Assembly (NCBI RefSeq): GCF_022802975.1
Contig: NZ_JAFEVZ010000007.1
Location: forward strand, 62,001 to 126,000
Source of the DNA: Flavobacterium pectinovorum
GTDB lineage: Bacteria; Bacteroidota; Bacteroidia; Flavobacteriales; Flavobacteriaceae
Reading direction: 5' to 3'
DNA length: 64,000 nt
Below, piece after piece: positions 46,223 to 55,277 of this stretch. Under the pieces are notes generated by a model. The model ran no database searches and was not told the origin of the DNA. It saw only the letters and a program-made list of their open reading frames with translations. Positions within the stretch are counted from its first letter, which is position 1. Every line of letters starts with the position of its first letter. The position numbers and the translations under genes are program-made.

Positions 46223-48691
46223 TTATTTCGCCTTAAAAATATACGTTTTCCCCTTTACTGTATTAAAATCATACAATTTGGTGTCCGGAGACTTATATCC
46301 TTTTAATGACACTTTTTCAGCAATTAAAGGCTCTTTTATCGTTTCAACCTGATAAAAAGGATTTGCATTTTCTCCTTTGGCATCAGCTAACGCAACTTCT
46401 CCATTCAACACAACATCAGATGCAATTCGAAGCCTGCAATTTCCGCCCAAGGCAGATTTTACAGTTAATTGCCTTACTTTTCCGTTTTCCCATTCCATAC
46501 TCACTTCAAAACCTCCTCTTGCTTTCAAACCGCTAACTTTTCCGTTTTTAAAATCATCCGGCAAGGCAGGAAGAAGATAAATAGCGCCATCATAACTTTG
46601 CAGTAACATCTCAGTGATTCCGGCTGTACATCCAAAATTACCATCAATCTGAAACGGCGGATGCGCATCTAAAAGATTAGGGTAAGTTCCTCCCGACTGT
46701 CCTTTACTTTCTAACGGTGCGGGACTTAACTGATCTTTTATCAATTTGAAAGCCCTGTTTCCGTCTAATAATCGTGCCCACCAGTTTACTTTCCAGCCCA
46801 TAGACCAGCCTGTTGAAACATCGCCTCTTGATATTAAGGTGTTTTTTGCCGCTTCAATAAGCTGAGGCGTTCTAAATGGTGAAATCTGACCAGATGGAAA
46901 CAATCCGTACAAATGAGAGATATGCCTGTGATGATCGTCGGGTTTATCCAGGTCGTGAAGCCATTCCTGCAATTGGTTGTGCTGACCTATCTGCATTGGA
47001 GGCAGTCTTTTTAAAGCAACCGCAACCGAATCGGCAAGGGGTTTATCACTTTCTAAAATTTTGGAAGCATTTATTATATTATTAAAAGTATCAAAAACCA
47101 ACTGGTTGTCCATCGTTGTTCCTGCAGAAACCCCTACACTACTCTCGTATGTGTTTTCAGGAGACATTGACGGTGCTACCACCAACCATTTATGCTCCGG
47201 TTCTTCCTGAAGTACATCCAGATAAAATTGTGCGGCACCTTTTAAGACCGGATAATATTCTTTTAAAAATTCACGGTCGCCAGTATAAAGATAATGCTGC
47301 CATAAATGCTGGGTAAGCCACGCTCCTCCCATTGGCCAAAGCCCGTAAAATCCGCCATCGACAACTCCGGTCATGCGCCATAAATCGGTATTATGATGCA
47401 TGTTCCAGCCCCGCGCATGATACATCTCTGAAGCGCTTTCTTTTCCTGTTACAGCTAAATCCTTCAGCATGCTGAATAAAGGCTGGTGCATTTCGCTCAG
47501 ATTGGTGATTTCGGCAGGCCAGTAATTCATTTCAGTATTGATGTTTACCGTGTATTTACTGTCCCATGCCGGATTTAATTTATGATTCCAGATTCCCTGA
47601 AGATTCGCTGGCTGATTACCGGGCTGTGAACTCGAAATCAGTAAATACCTTCCGAATTGGTAATAAAGTCCCACCAATTGCGGATCATACGAAGTCGCAA
47701 ATTCTTTAACTCTAATATCTGTCGTTTTATTAGACTGAGGCGAATCCCCTAAATACAAAGAAACCCTGTTGAAATATTTTTGATAAGCTGTCACATGATT
47801 CTTAAAAGATTCTGCATAACTTTTTTTGGAAGCCTTTGCCAAAACAGCAGTACTTTTTTCAGATGGATCTGCCGACAGATCTTTATAATTTTTAAAATTG
47901 GTTGCTATTGCTATGCGAATGATAACCTCATCAGCATCTTTGATGGTGAGCTTATCAGCTGCAGCAGTTAATTTTCCTCCTTTTAAAATACAGGCAGCCT
48001 GTCCCACAAATTTTACTTTGCCTGTTTTGTTGTCAGCACTTCCGGTTGTTCCTTCAAAAAAAAGGTTGTTATCCTGAGTCCTGAAATTACTCAATAGCTG
48101 AGGACTAGTTGCTGACAGGGAAAAACTGATGCTTTTTTTCTTATCGGAAGTCAGTTTCACTATAATTACATCATCTGAAAAAGAGGTTAGAATTTCTCTT
48201 TTAAAGGTTGTTCCGTTTACTTTATAACTTACTGATGAAACTGCTTTTTCTATATCTAAATCCCTCCTGTAATCAGAATAGTTTTCATGTCCCGGAAATT
48301 CAATCCAAAGGCTCCCAACCGTTTGGTAAGGCATTCCGTAGTTTAAATCTTTTGGAGCCTGTCTCGGAAATGCTTTGTTTGCTAAATTTTGAGCTTCTTT
48401 ATTTTTCCCTTCAAAAAGCAATTTTCTAATTTCTTGAATGTCCGGATAAACATTTTTAGGTACATTATTTCCCGGTTCACCTGCCCAGACTGTTTCTTCA
48501 TTTAACTGAAGCTCTTCTTTTTGAGGATTTCCAAAAACCATAGCCCCCAAACGGCCATTTCCAAGCGGTAAAGCCTCGTTCCAGTTTGATGCCGGCTTGT
48601 CATACTGTAATTTTAATTTTTGCTGGGCATTGACATTATAAACACTTATACTTAATAATAAACAGCTTGTAATAATTCTGATTTGATTCAT
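46223..48691 (-). CDS. GH95 alpha-L-fucosidase/alpha-L-galactosidase (copy 1)
   Basis: Inverting exo-enzyme removing alpha-1,2-linked L-fucose or the like-configured L-galactose from pectin or hemicellulose side chains. The 822-residue protein has a signal peptide (about 1-22), an N-terminal beta-sandwich (to about 300), the helical catalytic barrel and a C-terminal beta domain. Residues matching the family active site are Asn383 and Asn385 ([12 protein letters not shown]), Glu512 (SPEN, acid) and Asp683 (FQIDGNFG, base). It lies 38 bp behind CE8 and 35 bp ahead of GH2. A paralogue in the same CE8-GH95 order is found at 59154-61685. Confidence 0.93.
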   Translation of the reverse strand: MNQIRIITSCLLLSISVYNVNAQQKLKLQYDKPASNWNEALPLGNGRLGAMVFGNPQKEELQLNEETVWAGEPGNNVPKNVYPDIQEIRKLLFEGKNKEAQNLANKAFPRQAPKDLNYGMPYQTVGSLWIEFPGHENYSDYRRDLDIEKAVSSVSYKVNGTTFKREILTSFSDDVIIVKLTSDKKKSISFSLSATSPQLLSNFRTQDNNLFFEGTTGSADNKTGKVKFVGQAACILKGGKLTAAADKLTIKDADEVIIRIAIATNFKNYKDLSADPSEKSTAVLAKASKKSYAESFKNHVTAYQKYFNRVSLYLGDSPQSNKTTDIRVKEFATSYDPQLVGLYYQFGRYLLISSSQPGNQPANLQGIWNHKLNPAWDSKYTVNINTEMNYWPAEITNLSEMHQPLFSMLKDLAVTGKESASEMYHARGWNMHHNTDLWRMTGVVDGGFYGLWPMGGAWLTQHLWQHYLYTGDREFLKEYYPVLKGAAQFYLDVLQEEPEHKWLVVAPSMSPENTYESSVGVSAGTTMDNQLVFDTFNNIINASKILESDKPLADSVAVALKRLPPMQIGQHNQLQEWLHDLDKPDDHHRHISHLYGLFPSGQISPFRTPQLIEAAKNTLISRGDVSTGWSMGWKVNWWARLLDGNRAFKLIKDQLSPAPLESKGQSGGTYPNLLDAHPPFQIDGNFGCTAGITEMLLQSYDGAIYLLPALPDDFKNGKVSGLKARGGFEVSMEWENGKVRQLTVKSALGGNCRLRIASDVVLNGEVALADAKGENANPFYQVETIKEPLIAEKVSLKGYKSPDTKLYDFNTVKGKTYIFKAK

Positions 48692-48729
48692 TTTTTATTT
48701 AATTATAAAGTCGGCTATCCTGTTAATAT

Positions 48730-49716
48730 TTACAAAACAGGAGTCCAGTCTTTAAATATTACTTTAAGTGTATAATCTTTTTTGTATTCGTCCTCAGTTA
48801 ATAAATGAGACCAGCTTACACGGGAAGTAGTATTTGCACCGATACCATTTGACAAATATTCACCGTAAAAAGTAGTTTTTTCAGCTTCAGGTTTACTCCA
48901 GTTATGCCATCCTTCGGCTTTTATGTGTGTTCCCATTTCGCATTTTATAAATACCGTTTTGGCAAAATTTCGCCATGGTCTTCCCAAATAATAGGAATTA
49001 TTTGGTGCATTGGTTGTCAATTTACAGTTAAAAAACACAAAACCATACGGATTCGTTTCCAGAGTACTGGCTGCCGTCAGGTAAGAGCCTCCTCTTTTTG
49101 CAAAAATTTCACAATGATCAAAAATCGCTGTTGATGCCCCAAAAATAAAATCGGTAGTTCCTTCTATGTAACAGTTTTTATAATATTGCCTGCTTGTTGT
49201 ATCCCGAGGATATAAGGTATCCTGAAAGCCTAAAAATTTACAATTATCAAAGATTATTTTATCTCCGTCAACTCTTACAGCTACAGCTTGCCCAACAGGA
49301 TCGGATGAATTTTCGAAAGTAATATTTCTGGCTTTAAAATTATTTCCTGTAACAATAAAACTGGCAGATCCGGAAGTTCCTATATCCTTTCCTTCACTGT
49401 TTTTCTTTGATGCATAATCATCATAAGTAAGAATGACATTTTCTTTGCTTTCTCCTGTCAGAGTGATATGATTTTTATCTTTTGGTACTTCTAACTTTTC
49501 CTTGTAAGTACCGTTTTTGATAAAAATTTTAGTCTCTGTTTTTTTAAAAGAAGCAACGGAGTTTACTGCTTCCTGAACGGTTTTAAAATCGGCTTTTCCA
49601 TCAGCAGAGACCACAATATCGTATAATTTGACTTCTTTTTTTGATGTTTCTTTCAGAACATTACCCGACGAAAAATTCATAAAAAAGACAGAGGCCATTA
49701 CAAAACTTAAAATCAT
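48730..49716 (-). CDS. CE8 pectin methylesterase (copy 1)
   Basis: Removes methyl groups from homogalacturonan, producing the acidic pectin that PL10 prefers. The 328-residue right-handed beta-helix shows Asp166 (FLGFQDTLYP, acid/base), Asp189 (GTTDFIFG, nucleophile) and Arg246 (YLGRPWRN). The predicted start gives a hydrophobic but uncharged N-terminus (MILSFVMASV); the three codons before the ATG would read Asn-Lys-Arg and are preceded by a stop, so the usual basic signal-peptide head is missing in the annotated product. It is first in the unit CE8-GH95-GH2 and follows the terminator of the PL10 gene. Confidence 0.93.
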   Translation of the reverse strand: MILSFVMASVFFMNFSSGNVLKETSKKEVKLYDIVVSADGKADFKTVQEAVNSVASFKKTETKIFIKNGTYKEKLEVPKDKNHITLTGESKENVILTYDDYASKKNSEGKDIGTSGSASFIVTGNNFKARNITFENSSDPVGQAVAVRVDGDKIIFDNCKFLGFQDTLYPRDTTSRQYYKNCYIEGTTDFIFGASTAIFDHCEIFAKRGGSYLTAASTLETNPYGFVFFNCKLTTNAPNNSYYLGRPWRNFAKTVFIKCEMGTHIKAEGWHNWSKPEAEKTTFYGEYLSNGIGANTTSRVSWSHLLTEDEYKKDYTLKVIFKDWTPVL

Positions 49717-49773
49717 TCTTTTATTCTATTTATTATTAAATACTATTTTCCAGATGAATCTTTTTCAATAAAA

Positions 49774-49821
49774 ATCAAGGGCTGAATTTATCTGCTATTA
49801 ATTGATATTTCAACCCTTGAT
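49774..49821 (-). terminator. Terminator of the SusCD-PL10 run
   Basis: ATCAAGGGCTGAA (49774-49786) pairs with 49809-49821 (12 of 13 plus one G-T) and the minus transcript then runs into TTTTATTG. It lies between the PL10 and CE8 genes. Confidence 0.65.
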
Positions 49822-49854
49822 GTAAACAAAAACTACAATTAACTATAAACTATT

Positions 49855-51417
49855 CTATAAACCATGTTTCGTTTTCCAATTGGTGTACTCTGAACCTATT
49901 AACCCATTAGGCCAGTTACCATACCATGAATAGCCTACTCTTCTTTCGTTTTCTATTTCTGCTAATGTTTTCTTTGGGATTCCATCGCGTCCACAGAATA
50001 ATGGAAGGTTATTTTCTAAATCGTAAAACCTTGCCCACAATATGCTTCCCGGCGAAGAATAAACCACAACATCCTCACCTGATGATTGCGAAGGATCACT
50101 GATTTTTTTTGTTGCAATATCTAAAAGTTTCGCTCCGTTAAACCAATCAACTGCATCTTTTACGGCTTGTTTAACTGCAGCTGATGGCTGTTCCACAAGC
50201 ATTAAAACACGTACAATCCCTACTGATTCCGAACCGCTGAAAGTAGGCAATTCGTATGCTCTCGCTAATGCCGGTTTTAAAGTCACTTCATCGTGTTGTG
50301 CGCACCAAACAGTCTTTTTTCCTTTATAAGTAATCTGTGTTTGTAATATGATATCGATTCCTTTGTTAAATGAAGTTACCGCCTTGTCTTTGTATATTGG
50401 ATTTACAACATCCAAATTATTTTTACCTTTAATGATATCCCACATTACATTCATTACATTAGCAATCGCACCATCATTATAGGTTATTTGATGTCTGTAG
50501 CCACTTTTATCGGGATAATATTGTGGCCAGCCTCCATTAGCGTATTGTGCCAAAAAAAGCCAGTCAATCGCTTTTTCTGCTGCCAATAAATAATTAGGAT
50601 TTTGAGTCGTTTTGTAATCAGCCAATAACCATCGTAATTCGGTTACCACATGTCCGTTATCAATCGTAGTATCGGTATTATTTTTTGAAGCCAGAGCTGT
50701 AGCTTTTTGCTGCGTAGTCTGTTCAGTATTATACAAATTTAAGTCGGCAACCGCTTTTCCCCACCCGCCGTTATTTCTCTGCCATAATAATATGCTTTCT
50801 GATCTTACTTTTGTGGCATAAACTGTAGTTACCCCAGAAATAGTTATCTGAAGCTGTGCGCTTTTTCCGCTTCCATCAGTAGTTGCAGCTGTTACCGTTA
50901 TTGTCCCATTAAGTTTAGGCGTTAGTAATCCTTCTGGGCTAATAGTGGCTGTAGCCTCGCTTGAAACAGACCAGCTTAATGTTTTATTAGTTGCATTTGC
51001 CGGTGCAATTTGAGTTGTTAATTGCAATGGCTGACCATTTGTAATTGTAGCTGCTGTTATAGCTATACTTTGTACAAACACCGCTGGTTCTGTTATCCCG
51101 GAAACAGTATAATTTTTTTCGGCAGTAGTTCCCGATCCATCTTTTGCTGTAGCCGTAACTGTTACATTCCCGTTTTTTATTCCGGTTAAAAGGCCTTTTT
51201 CAGTAATTACAGCAATGGCAGGATCTGAGACCTTCCATGTCAGCTCTTTATTCTGGGCCTCATTAGGAAGTACAGTTGCTACTAGCTGTTTAGGCATCGC
51301 CGTTAGTGAATTGTCTCCATTAATAACAATTGTTTTTACATGAACCTGTTTTTCAACATCACTTGAAGAACAAGAAAACAAAACAAACAAACCAATTAAA
51401 ATTATCGCATTTTTCAT
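49855..51417 (-). CDS. PL10 pectate lyase lipoprotein with two Ig-like (BIG2) domains
   Basis: Cleaves polygalacturonate by calcium-dependent beta-elimination, likely at the cell surface. The 520-residue protein has a lipobox (LFSC, Cys16), two bacterial Ig-like group 2 repeats (about 26-107 and 113-195, each ending NGxxTVTA-TxDGSG) and a PL10 alpha/alpha toroid (about 200-520). Family motifs seen are NNGGWGK, DNGHVVTELRWLLADY, ANGGWPQYYP, YNDGAIANVM, VWCAQHDEVTLKPALARAYE, and FCGRDGIPK with the likely catalytic arginine. The Ig repeats probably act as a stalk. It follows the beta-helix lipoprotein after 199 bp that hold a candidate control site. Confidence 0.93.
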   Translation of the reverse strand: MKNAIILIGLFVLFSCSSSDVEKQVHVKTIVINGDNSLTAMPKQLVATVLPNEAQNKELTWKVSDPAIAVITEKGLLTGIKNGNVTVTATAKDGSGTTAEKNYTVSGITEPAVFVQSIAITAATITNGQPLQLTTQIAPANATNKTLSWSVSSEATATISPEGLLTPKLNGTITVTAATTDGSGKSAQLQITISGVTTVYATKVRSESILLWQRNNGGWGKAVADLNLYNTEQTTQQKATALASKNNTDTTIDNGHVVTELRWLLADYKTTQNPNYLLAAEKAIDWLFLAQYANGGWPQYYPDKSGYRHQITYNDGAIANVMNVMWDIIKGKNNLDVVNPIYKDKAVTSFNKGIDIILQTQITYKGKKTVWCAQHDEVTLKPALARAYELPTFSGSESVGIVRVLMLVEQPSAAVKQAVKDAVDWFNGAKLLDIATKKISDPSQSSGEDVVVYSSPGSILWARFYDLENNLPLFCGRDGIPKKTLAEIENERRVGYSWYGNWPNGLIGSEYTNWKTKHGL

Positions 51418-51509
51418 AAATTATTATTTAATTATAAATCCTCTTTAAAATATTTAATCTTTTATATGACCATCCGTCATTCGTCTTATCACTATTTTAT
51501 TACCACTAA

Positions 51510-51559
51510 AACCTAACTAAAACATTGTATAACCTAACTATTGTTTTCACTAATTAGTG
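51510..51559. promoter_or_regulatory. 21-bp-spaced direct repeat plus palindrome before PL10
   Basis: AACCTAACTA occurs at 51510-51519 and again at 51531-51540, a start-to-start distance of exactly two helical turns, next to the perfect palindrome CACTAATTAGTG (51548-51559). This is the layout bound by AraC-type domains as direct repeats. No TAnnTTTG box is evident nearby. Confidence 0.4.
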
Positions 51560-51616
51560 GTTAATATAAGATTAAGTTTCTTAACGGACAGCCATAAAGA
51601 TATTATTTTATATTAT

Positions 51617-53215
51617 CTAAAACCAACGAGGATCACCAGATACTCCTGTTCCTGCAAAACCAATGCCCGGTTTGATATGGAAATCTCCATTTGCAGGATC
51701 AACAAAAAAGTCTGTTATAGGCAACGGAACATCTGTAATACCTGTTAAAAGCCTTGTTCCGTTAATTATATCCTTTGTTTTGTAGTTACTTGTATATGAG
51801 ATACTAATATTACTGTATGTTCCGCTGGTACTGTTAAGTGCCATTCCGCCATTAGGTCCGGCAATGATGCAATTCTGAACAGAAACCTGTACAGGATTAT
51901 TATTGTCAAAATTCCAAAGATGCCCCATTCCTTTAGTGATGTTTACACAAGTAATGTTCCTAAAGTTGATACTTGTCTTCACCCTCACATCAGCAAAACG
52001 GGTACTAATTTCCGTAAGGGTGCAATTTGAAACATTAATTGAATTTACAGTACCTCCTGCCCCTACATTCAATACTCCATAATCTCCGGTTTGCGAAATG
52101 AAACAATTATTTACATTTATATTATTCACAACACTCGCTCCACTAACTCTAACGATAGAATTTATCTGTGAAACATTACATCCTTCTATCTGTACATCAT
52201 GCACGGTTTTGGTTCCGAGATCAATAAAGAAACTACCTGAAGAAGTGGTTCTCAAATTTTGTACTACAATATCGTTAACTTTAGTCTGAACCCTGATTCT
52301 GGCATTACTTAAACTTGACAATATACCGTTTTCATTTGCAGAACCAACAAAAGCAATATTATTTACCCCCGTTGGAATCGTAATATCCCCGCCAATTGTA
52401 TAAGCAGTCCCTGCAGCAAATTCTACTGTGATATCTGTAGCTCCGCCAGCAACAAGACCTTGTAAAGCTGTCCCAATACTGCCTGCAGTGTCCGTAAGCA
52501 ACACATTGTAAATGGTACTATTAGCCAGACCTGTTGTTTTGACATTTAGGATTCCGCGAACATTCGTACCGTTAAAAATTTTGGCTATATAATTTGTTCC
52601 ATTTGTCAGATTGTCAAATGTTATCTTGCCTGAATTTTTCTGCAAGTCAGTCAAAACAATATCTTTAACTAACACTGAAGCCTCGTTATACAAACTTATA
52701 TTAGTAACCTTAGGTACTACAGGCAGTATATTCCAATTTAAGTTTACACTCGCAGAAGTAGCAGTAAATCCTTTAAAAAGCTGTTCTGCAGGAGTTAAAA
52801 AATAGACTTGATTGTATTTAGATTCCTTACCTGTTGTTTCATCGATACTTTTCATTCTTACAGAATAACCTGTTGTACCCTCAAGTTCATCAAATAGCTG
52901 GCGGTATTCTATTTTAGCCTGATCAGAAGAGTTTGCAAAGGGTAACAAATTACTGGCGGAAAGTTCCACTGTTTTTACAATTTCCTTAAACTCCAAATTA
53001 TCCTTACTAAACTCGAAAACATATTTTGTAGCCGAAATTGATTTTGTAAACTTTATTTCAACAGATGTTGATGCAATTGCTGAAGTTTCAAAAATAATAG
53101 ACTTAAAAAGCCTGTCATGACTTGAATCTACATCCCAGTCATTGTAATCTTTTTCACAACTGAACAGGGTTACAATGAGGAGCAAAACCTTAAAAATTAA
53201 TAATTTATTTTTCAT
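51617..53215 (-). CDS. Surface lipoprotein with Fn3-like and beta-helix (DUF4957/DUF5123-type) regions
   Basis: Probable glycan-binding accessory protein in the position where SusE-like proteins stand in other loci. The 532-residue protein has a lipobox (LFSC, Cys20), two fibronectin III-like segments (about 35-135 and 140-232), a beta-helix with repeated NxIxVSNCxxT-type turns (about 235-480) and a C-terminal FFVDPANGDFHIKPG stretch ending in SGDPRWF, typical of DUF5123 proteins from pectin loci. No catalytic residues of pectin lyases are recognisable. It is 29 bp behind SusD. Confidence 0.78.
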   Translation of the reverse strand: MKNKLLIFKVLLLIVTLFSCEKDYNDWDVDSSHDRLFKSIIFETSAIASTSVEIKFTKSISATKYVFEFSKDNLEFKEIVKTVELSASNLLPFANSSDQAKIEYRQLFDELEGTTGYSVRMKSIDETTGKESKYNQVYFLTPAEQLFKGFTATSASVNLNWNILPVVPKVTNISLYNEASVLVKDIVLTDLQKNSGKITFDNLTNGTNYIAKIFNGTNVRGILNVKTTGLANSTIYNVLLTDTAGSIGTALQGLVAGGATDITVEFAAGTAYTIGGDITIPTGVNNIAFVGSANENGILSSLSNARIRVQTKVNDIVVQNLRTTSSGSFFIDLGTKTVHDVQIEGCNVSQINSIVRVSGASVVNNINVNNCFISQTGDYGVLNVGAGGTVNSINVSNCTLTEISTRFADVRVKTSINFRNITCVNITKGMGHLWNFDNNNPVQVSVQNCIIAGPNGGMALNSTSGTYSNISISYTSNYKTKDIINGTRLLTGITDVPLPITDFFVDPANGDFHIKPGIGFAGTGVSGDPRWF

Positions 53216-53244
53216 TATAATTAAAATTAAATTAATGTCGTTAC

Positions 53245-55266
53245 TTAAAAACCGTATGAGTTATTTATTTTGCCTTTAGACTCAAAAATATCCTCGTAAT
53301 AAATACAGAAAAAGTGCCTGTAATTACAGCTGTTATTGCCTTTAGAAAACTGAGCCAGATTACTTTGAATTTCAGCACCATTAGTCATCGTACTTAAAAA
53401 ACCTGAATAGTCATAGCTGCTGTTCAATCCTGTACCGGCCAATAAAACCTTCACCGGCCAGTCTATATAATTTTTATTGGTTCCGGTTGCAGGTTTCTCT
53501 GCATTTTTAGGAAACCAGCTTACACTTTTATATTCTGCTCCGGGACTCGAAGAAAGCTCTGTATAATAATTAAGTGAAGTCTTGTCTATGTATTCAGTAT
53601 CCTTTAGTTTGTAATATACTGTTTTAGGAAAATCCGTTGGTGCGTATGTTTTATCAAAAATCTTTACTGTTTGTTTATTATCAAGCATCAAACACAATGT
53701 TTTTTTCATCGTCTCCATTCTGTCCGATAATAAGCCCCAACGCACCAAATCCTGTTTGCGGATCCCTTCGCAGCCAAATTCCCAGGCACGTTCGTTAACA
53801 ATTGCTTCAAAGAAATCAGGATCATAAGCCTGAATTTTAGACGATCCGGTTCCAAAAGCTCTTTCACGAACTTTTTCTAATGCCTGTCTGGCAGACATTC
53901 CAGCGGTTGTATTTACAGCATCTGCACCATTTAATGCATTTTCTGCTTCGGCAAACATCAAATATATATCCGAATAGCGCATCAAAATCCAGTTAACACC
54001 AGTCGCAATACGTGAATTAGCCGTTTTGTGCAAGGATAAATAAGAGCTCGACATCCAGTAAATTCTCCATTTTGCAAAATTTACACTCAACGGATCATTT
54101 TTAACACCTTCAACATTATCTTTTGTATAATTCAGCCAGCTTAGCGTCACATCACGACGTTTATCTTCCGGCGTAAAAGAATAGAAATAGTATGCCTGAG
54201 AACCTACATAAGTACCTCCAAAACCTCTGCTGCCATATTTACTGTTACTCGCCACTTCGTATCCCATTAAAGAACCGATGTCTCCATTATTTCCGAGACC
54301 AAACGCTACTTCAAACAAATTTTCGTTGTTTACATTTTGCTGTAAACCACAAACCGATTTCCATATATTTTCATATTGAGGATCTAAACGGTGAGGATTT
54401 GCTGCATTTCCAAGCATTTCGGCAGTTTGTTGAGCAGCTATTTGATAATAGTCTCTCCAGTTTTTAACTCTTCCCACATAGTAATTGCCTGTTTCAGGAA
54501 TTGAAGGATGATGCTCCAAATCTTTCCCCGGAAACGCATTCCCATCTCGCAAAGACCAGCCTCCTGCAAAAAGTGCCACTCTTGCCAAAAGCCCTTTTGC
54601 AAAACCTTTTGTGATACGTTCTACACTTGAATACTCCGCATCTGTTTTTAGCCACGGCAAATAACCTTGTGCTTCTTCCAAGTCTTTAATCAGACTTGCG
54701 TAAATAAGATCCCTGTCTACTTTTCCAATATAAACATTAGACAAATCAGACTTAGAAGTTCCTTCTTTATACGGAACATCTCCCCAGTTACGAACCAGCT
54801 CAAAATAAGCCAATGATCGCATCACTAATGCCTCACCTAATAAAGGTTTCATTTTAGCAGCCTGAGTTTCAAGAATAGGAGAATTTCTGATACCATCCAC
54901 AGAAGATGAAGCTAATTCAGCCAATTGAAACAGCCCCTGCCATTTTGTGGTCTGGTTATAAGGATCATCATAAAAATTTCCTGCTCCCTGATCGCTGGTT
55001 GTAGAATTATAAGCTGTGGAAGTAAAACCCTGATTGGTTTCAATATCCGAAAAACCCTGCCAGTTAACTGATAATTTCTGACCGTAGATATAACTGTCCG
55101 TCATTTTTCCATATACACCCATCACAGCCGCTTTTGCCATAGAAGGGGTTTTAAAAACGGTCTCAGAACTCAGCTTCGAAGGTGAAGTTGTGTCTAAAAA
55201 ATCCTTATCACAAGAAATACAAACCAATAAAAAAATAAGGCTAAAATAGTATAATCGTTTTTTCAT
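53245..55266 (-). CDS. SusD-family lipoprotein of the pectin locus
   Basis: Binds pectin fragments and caps the SusC barrel. At 673 residues it is larger than the usual 450-600 and than the two other SusD proteins here, which suits a complex ligand. A lipobox (CISC, Cys19) is followed by the SusD pattern: LGEALVMRSLAYFELVRNWGDVPY, LARVALFAGGWSLRDG, ILMRYSDIYLMFAEAENAL and ERAWEFGCEGIRKQDLVRWGLL. It is 11 bp downstream of SusC and leads into the beta-helix lipoprotein, so SusC, SusD, the helix protein and probably PL10 form the core operon. Confidence 0.94.
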   Translation of the reverse strand: MKKRLYYFSLIFLLVCISCDKDFLDTTSPSKLSSETVFKTPSMAKAAVMGVYGKMTDSYIYGQKLSVNWQGFSDIETNQGFTSTAYNSTTSDQGAGNFYDDPYNQTTKWQGLFQLAELASSSVDGIRNSPILETQAAKMKPLLGEALVMRSLAYFELVRNWGDVPYKEGTSKSDLSNVYIGKVDRDLIYASLIKDLEEAQGYLPWLKTDAEYSSVERITKGFAKGLLARVALFAGGWSLRDGNAFPGKDLEHHPSIPETGNYYVGRVKNWRDYYQIAAQQTAEMLGNAANPHRLDPQYENIWKSVCGLQQNVNNENLFEVAFGLGNNGDIGSLMGYEVASNSKYGSRGFGGTYVGSQAYYFYSFTPEDKRRDVTLSWLNYTKDNVEGVKNDPLSVNFAKWRIYWMSSSYLSLHKTANSRIATGVNWILMRYSDIYLMFAEAENALNGADAVNTTAGMSARQALEKVRERAFGTGSSKIQAYDPDFFEAIVNERAWEFGCEGIRKQDLVRWGLLSDRMETMKKTLCLMLDNKQTVKIFDKTYAPTDFPKTVYYKLKDTEYIDKTSLNYYTELSSSPGAEYKSVSWFPKNAEKPATGTNKNYIDWPVKVLLAGTGLNSSYDYSGFLSTMTNGAEIQSNLAQFSKGNNSCNYRHFFCIYYEDIFESKGKINNSYGF

Positions 55267-55277
55267 GTCTTTGTTTA

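Noticed and set aside
47116..47316. Plus-strand open frames opposite the GH95 gene (and similar ones opposite other enzymes)
   Set aside because: They are antisense shadows with no family motifs; the opposing genes have full catalytic signatures.
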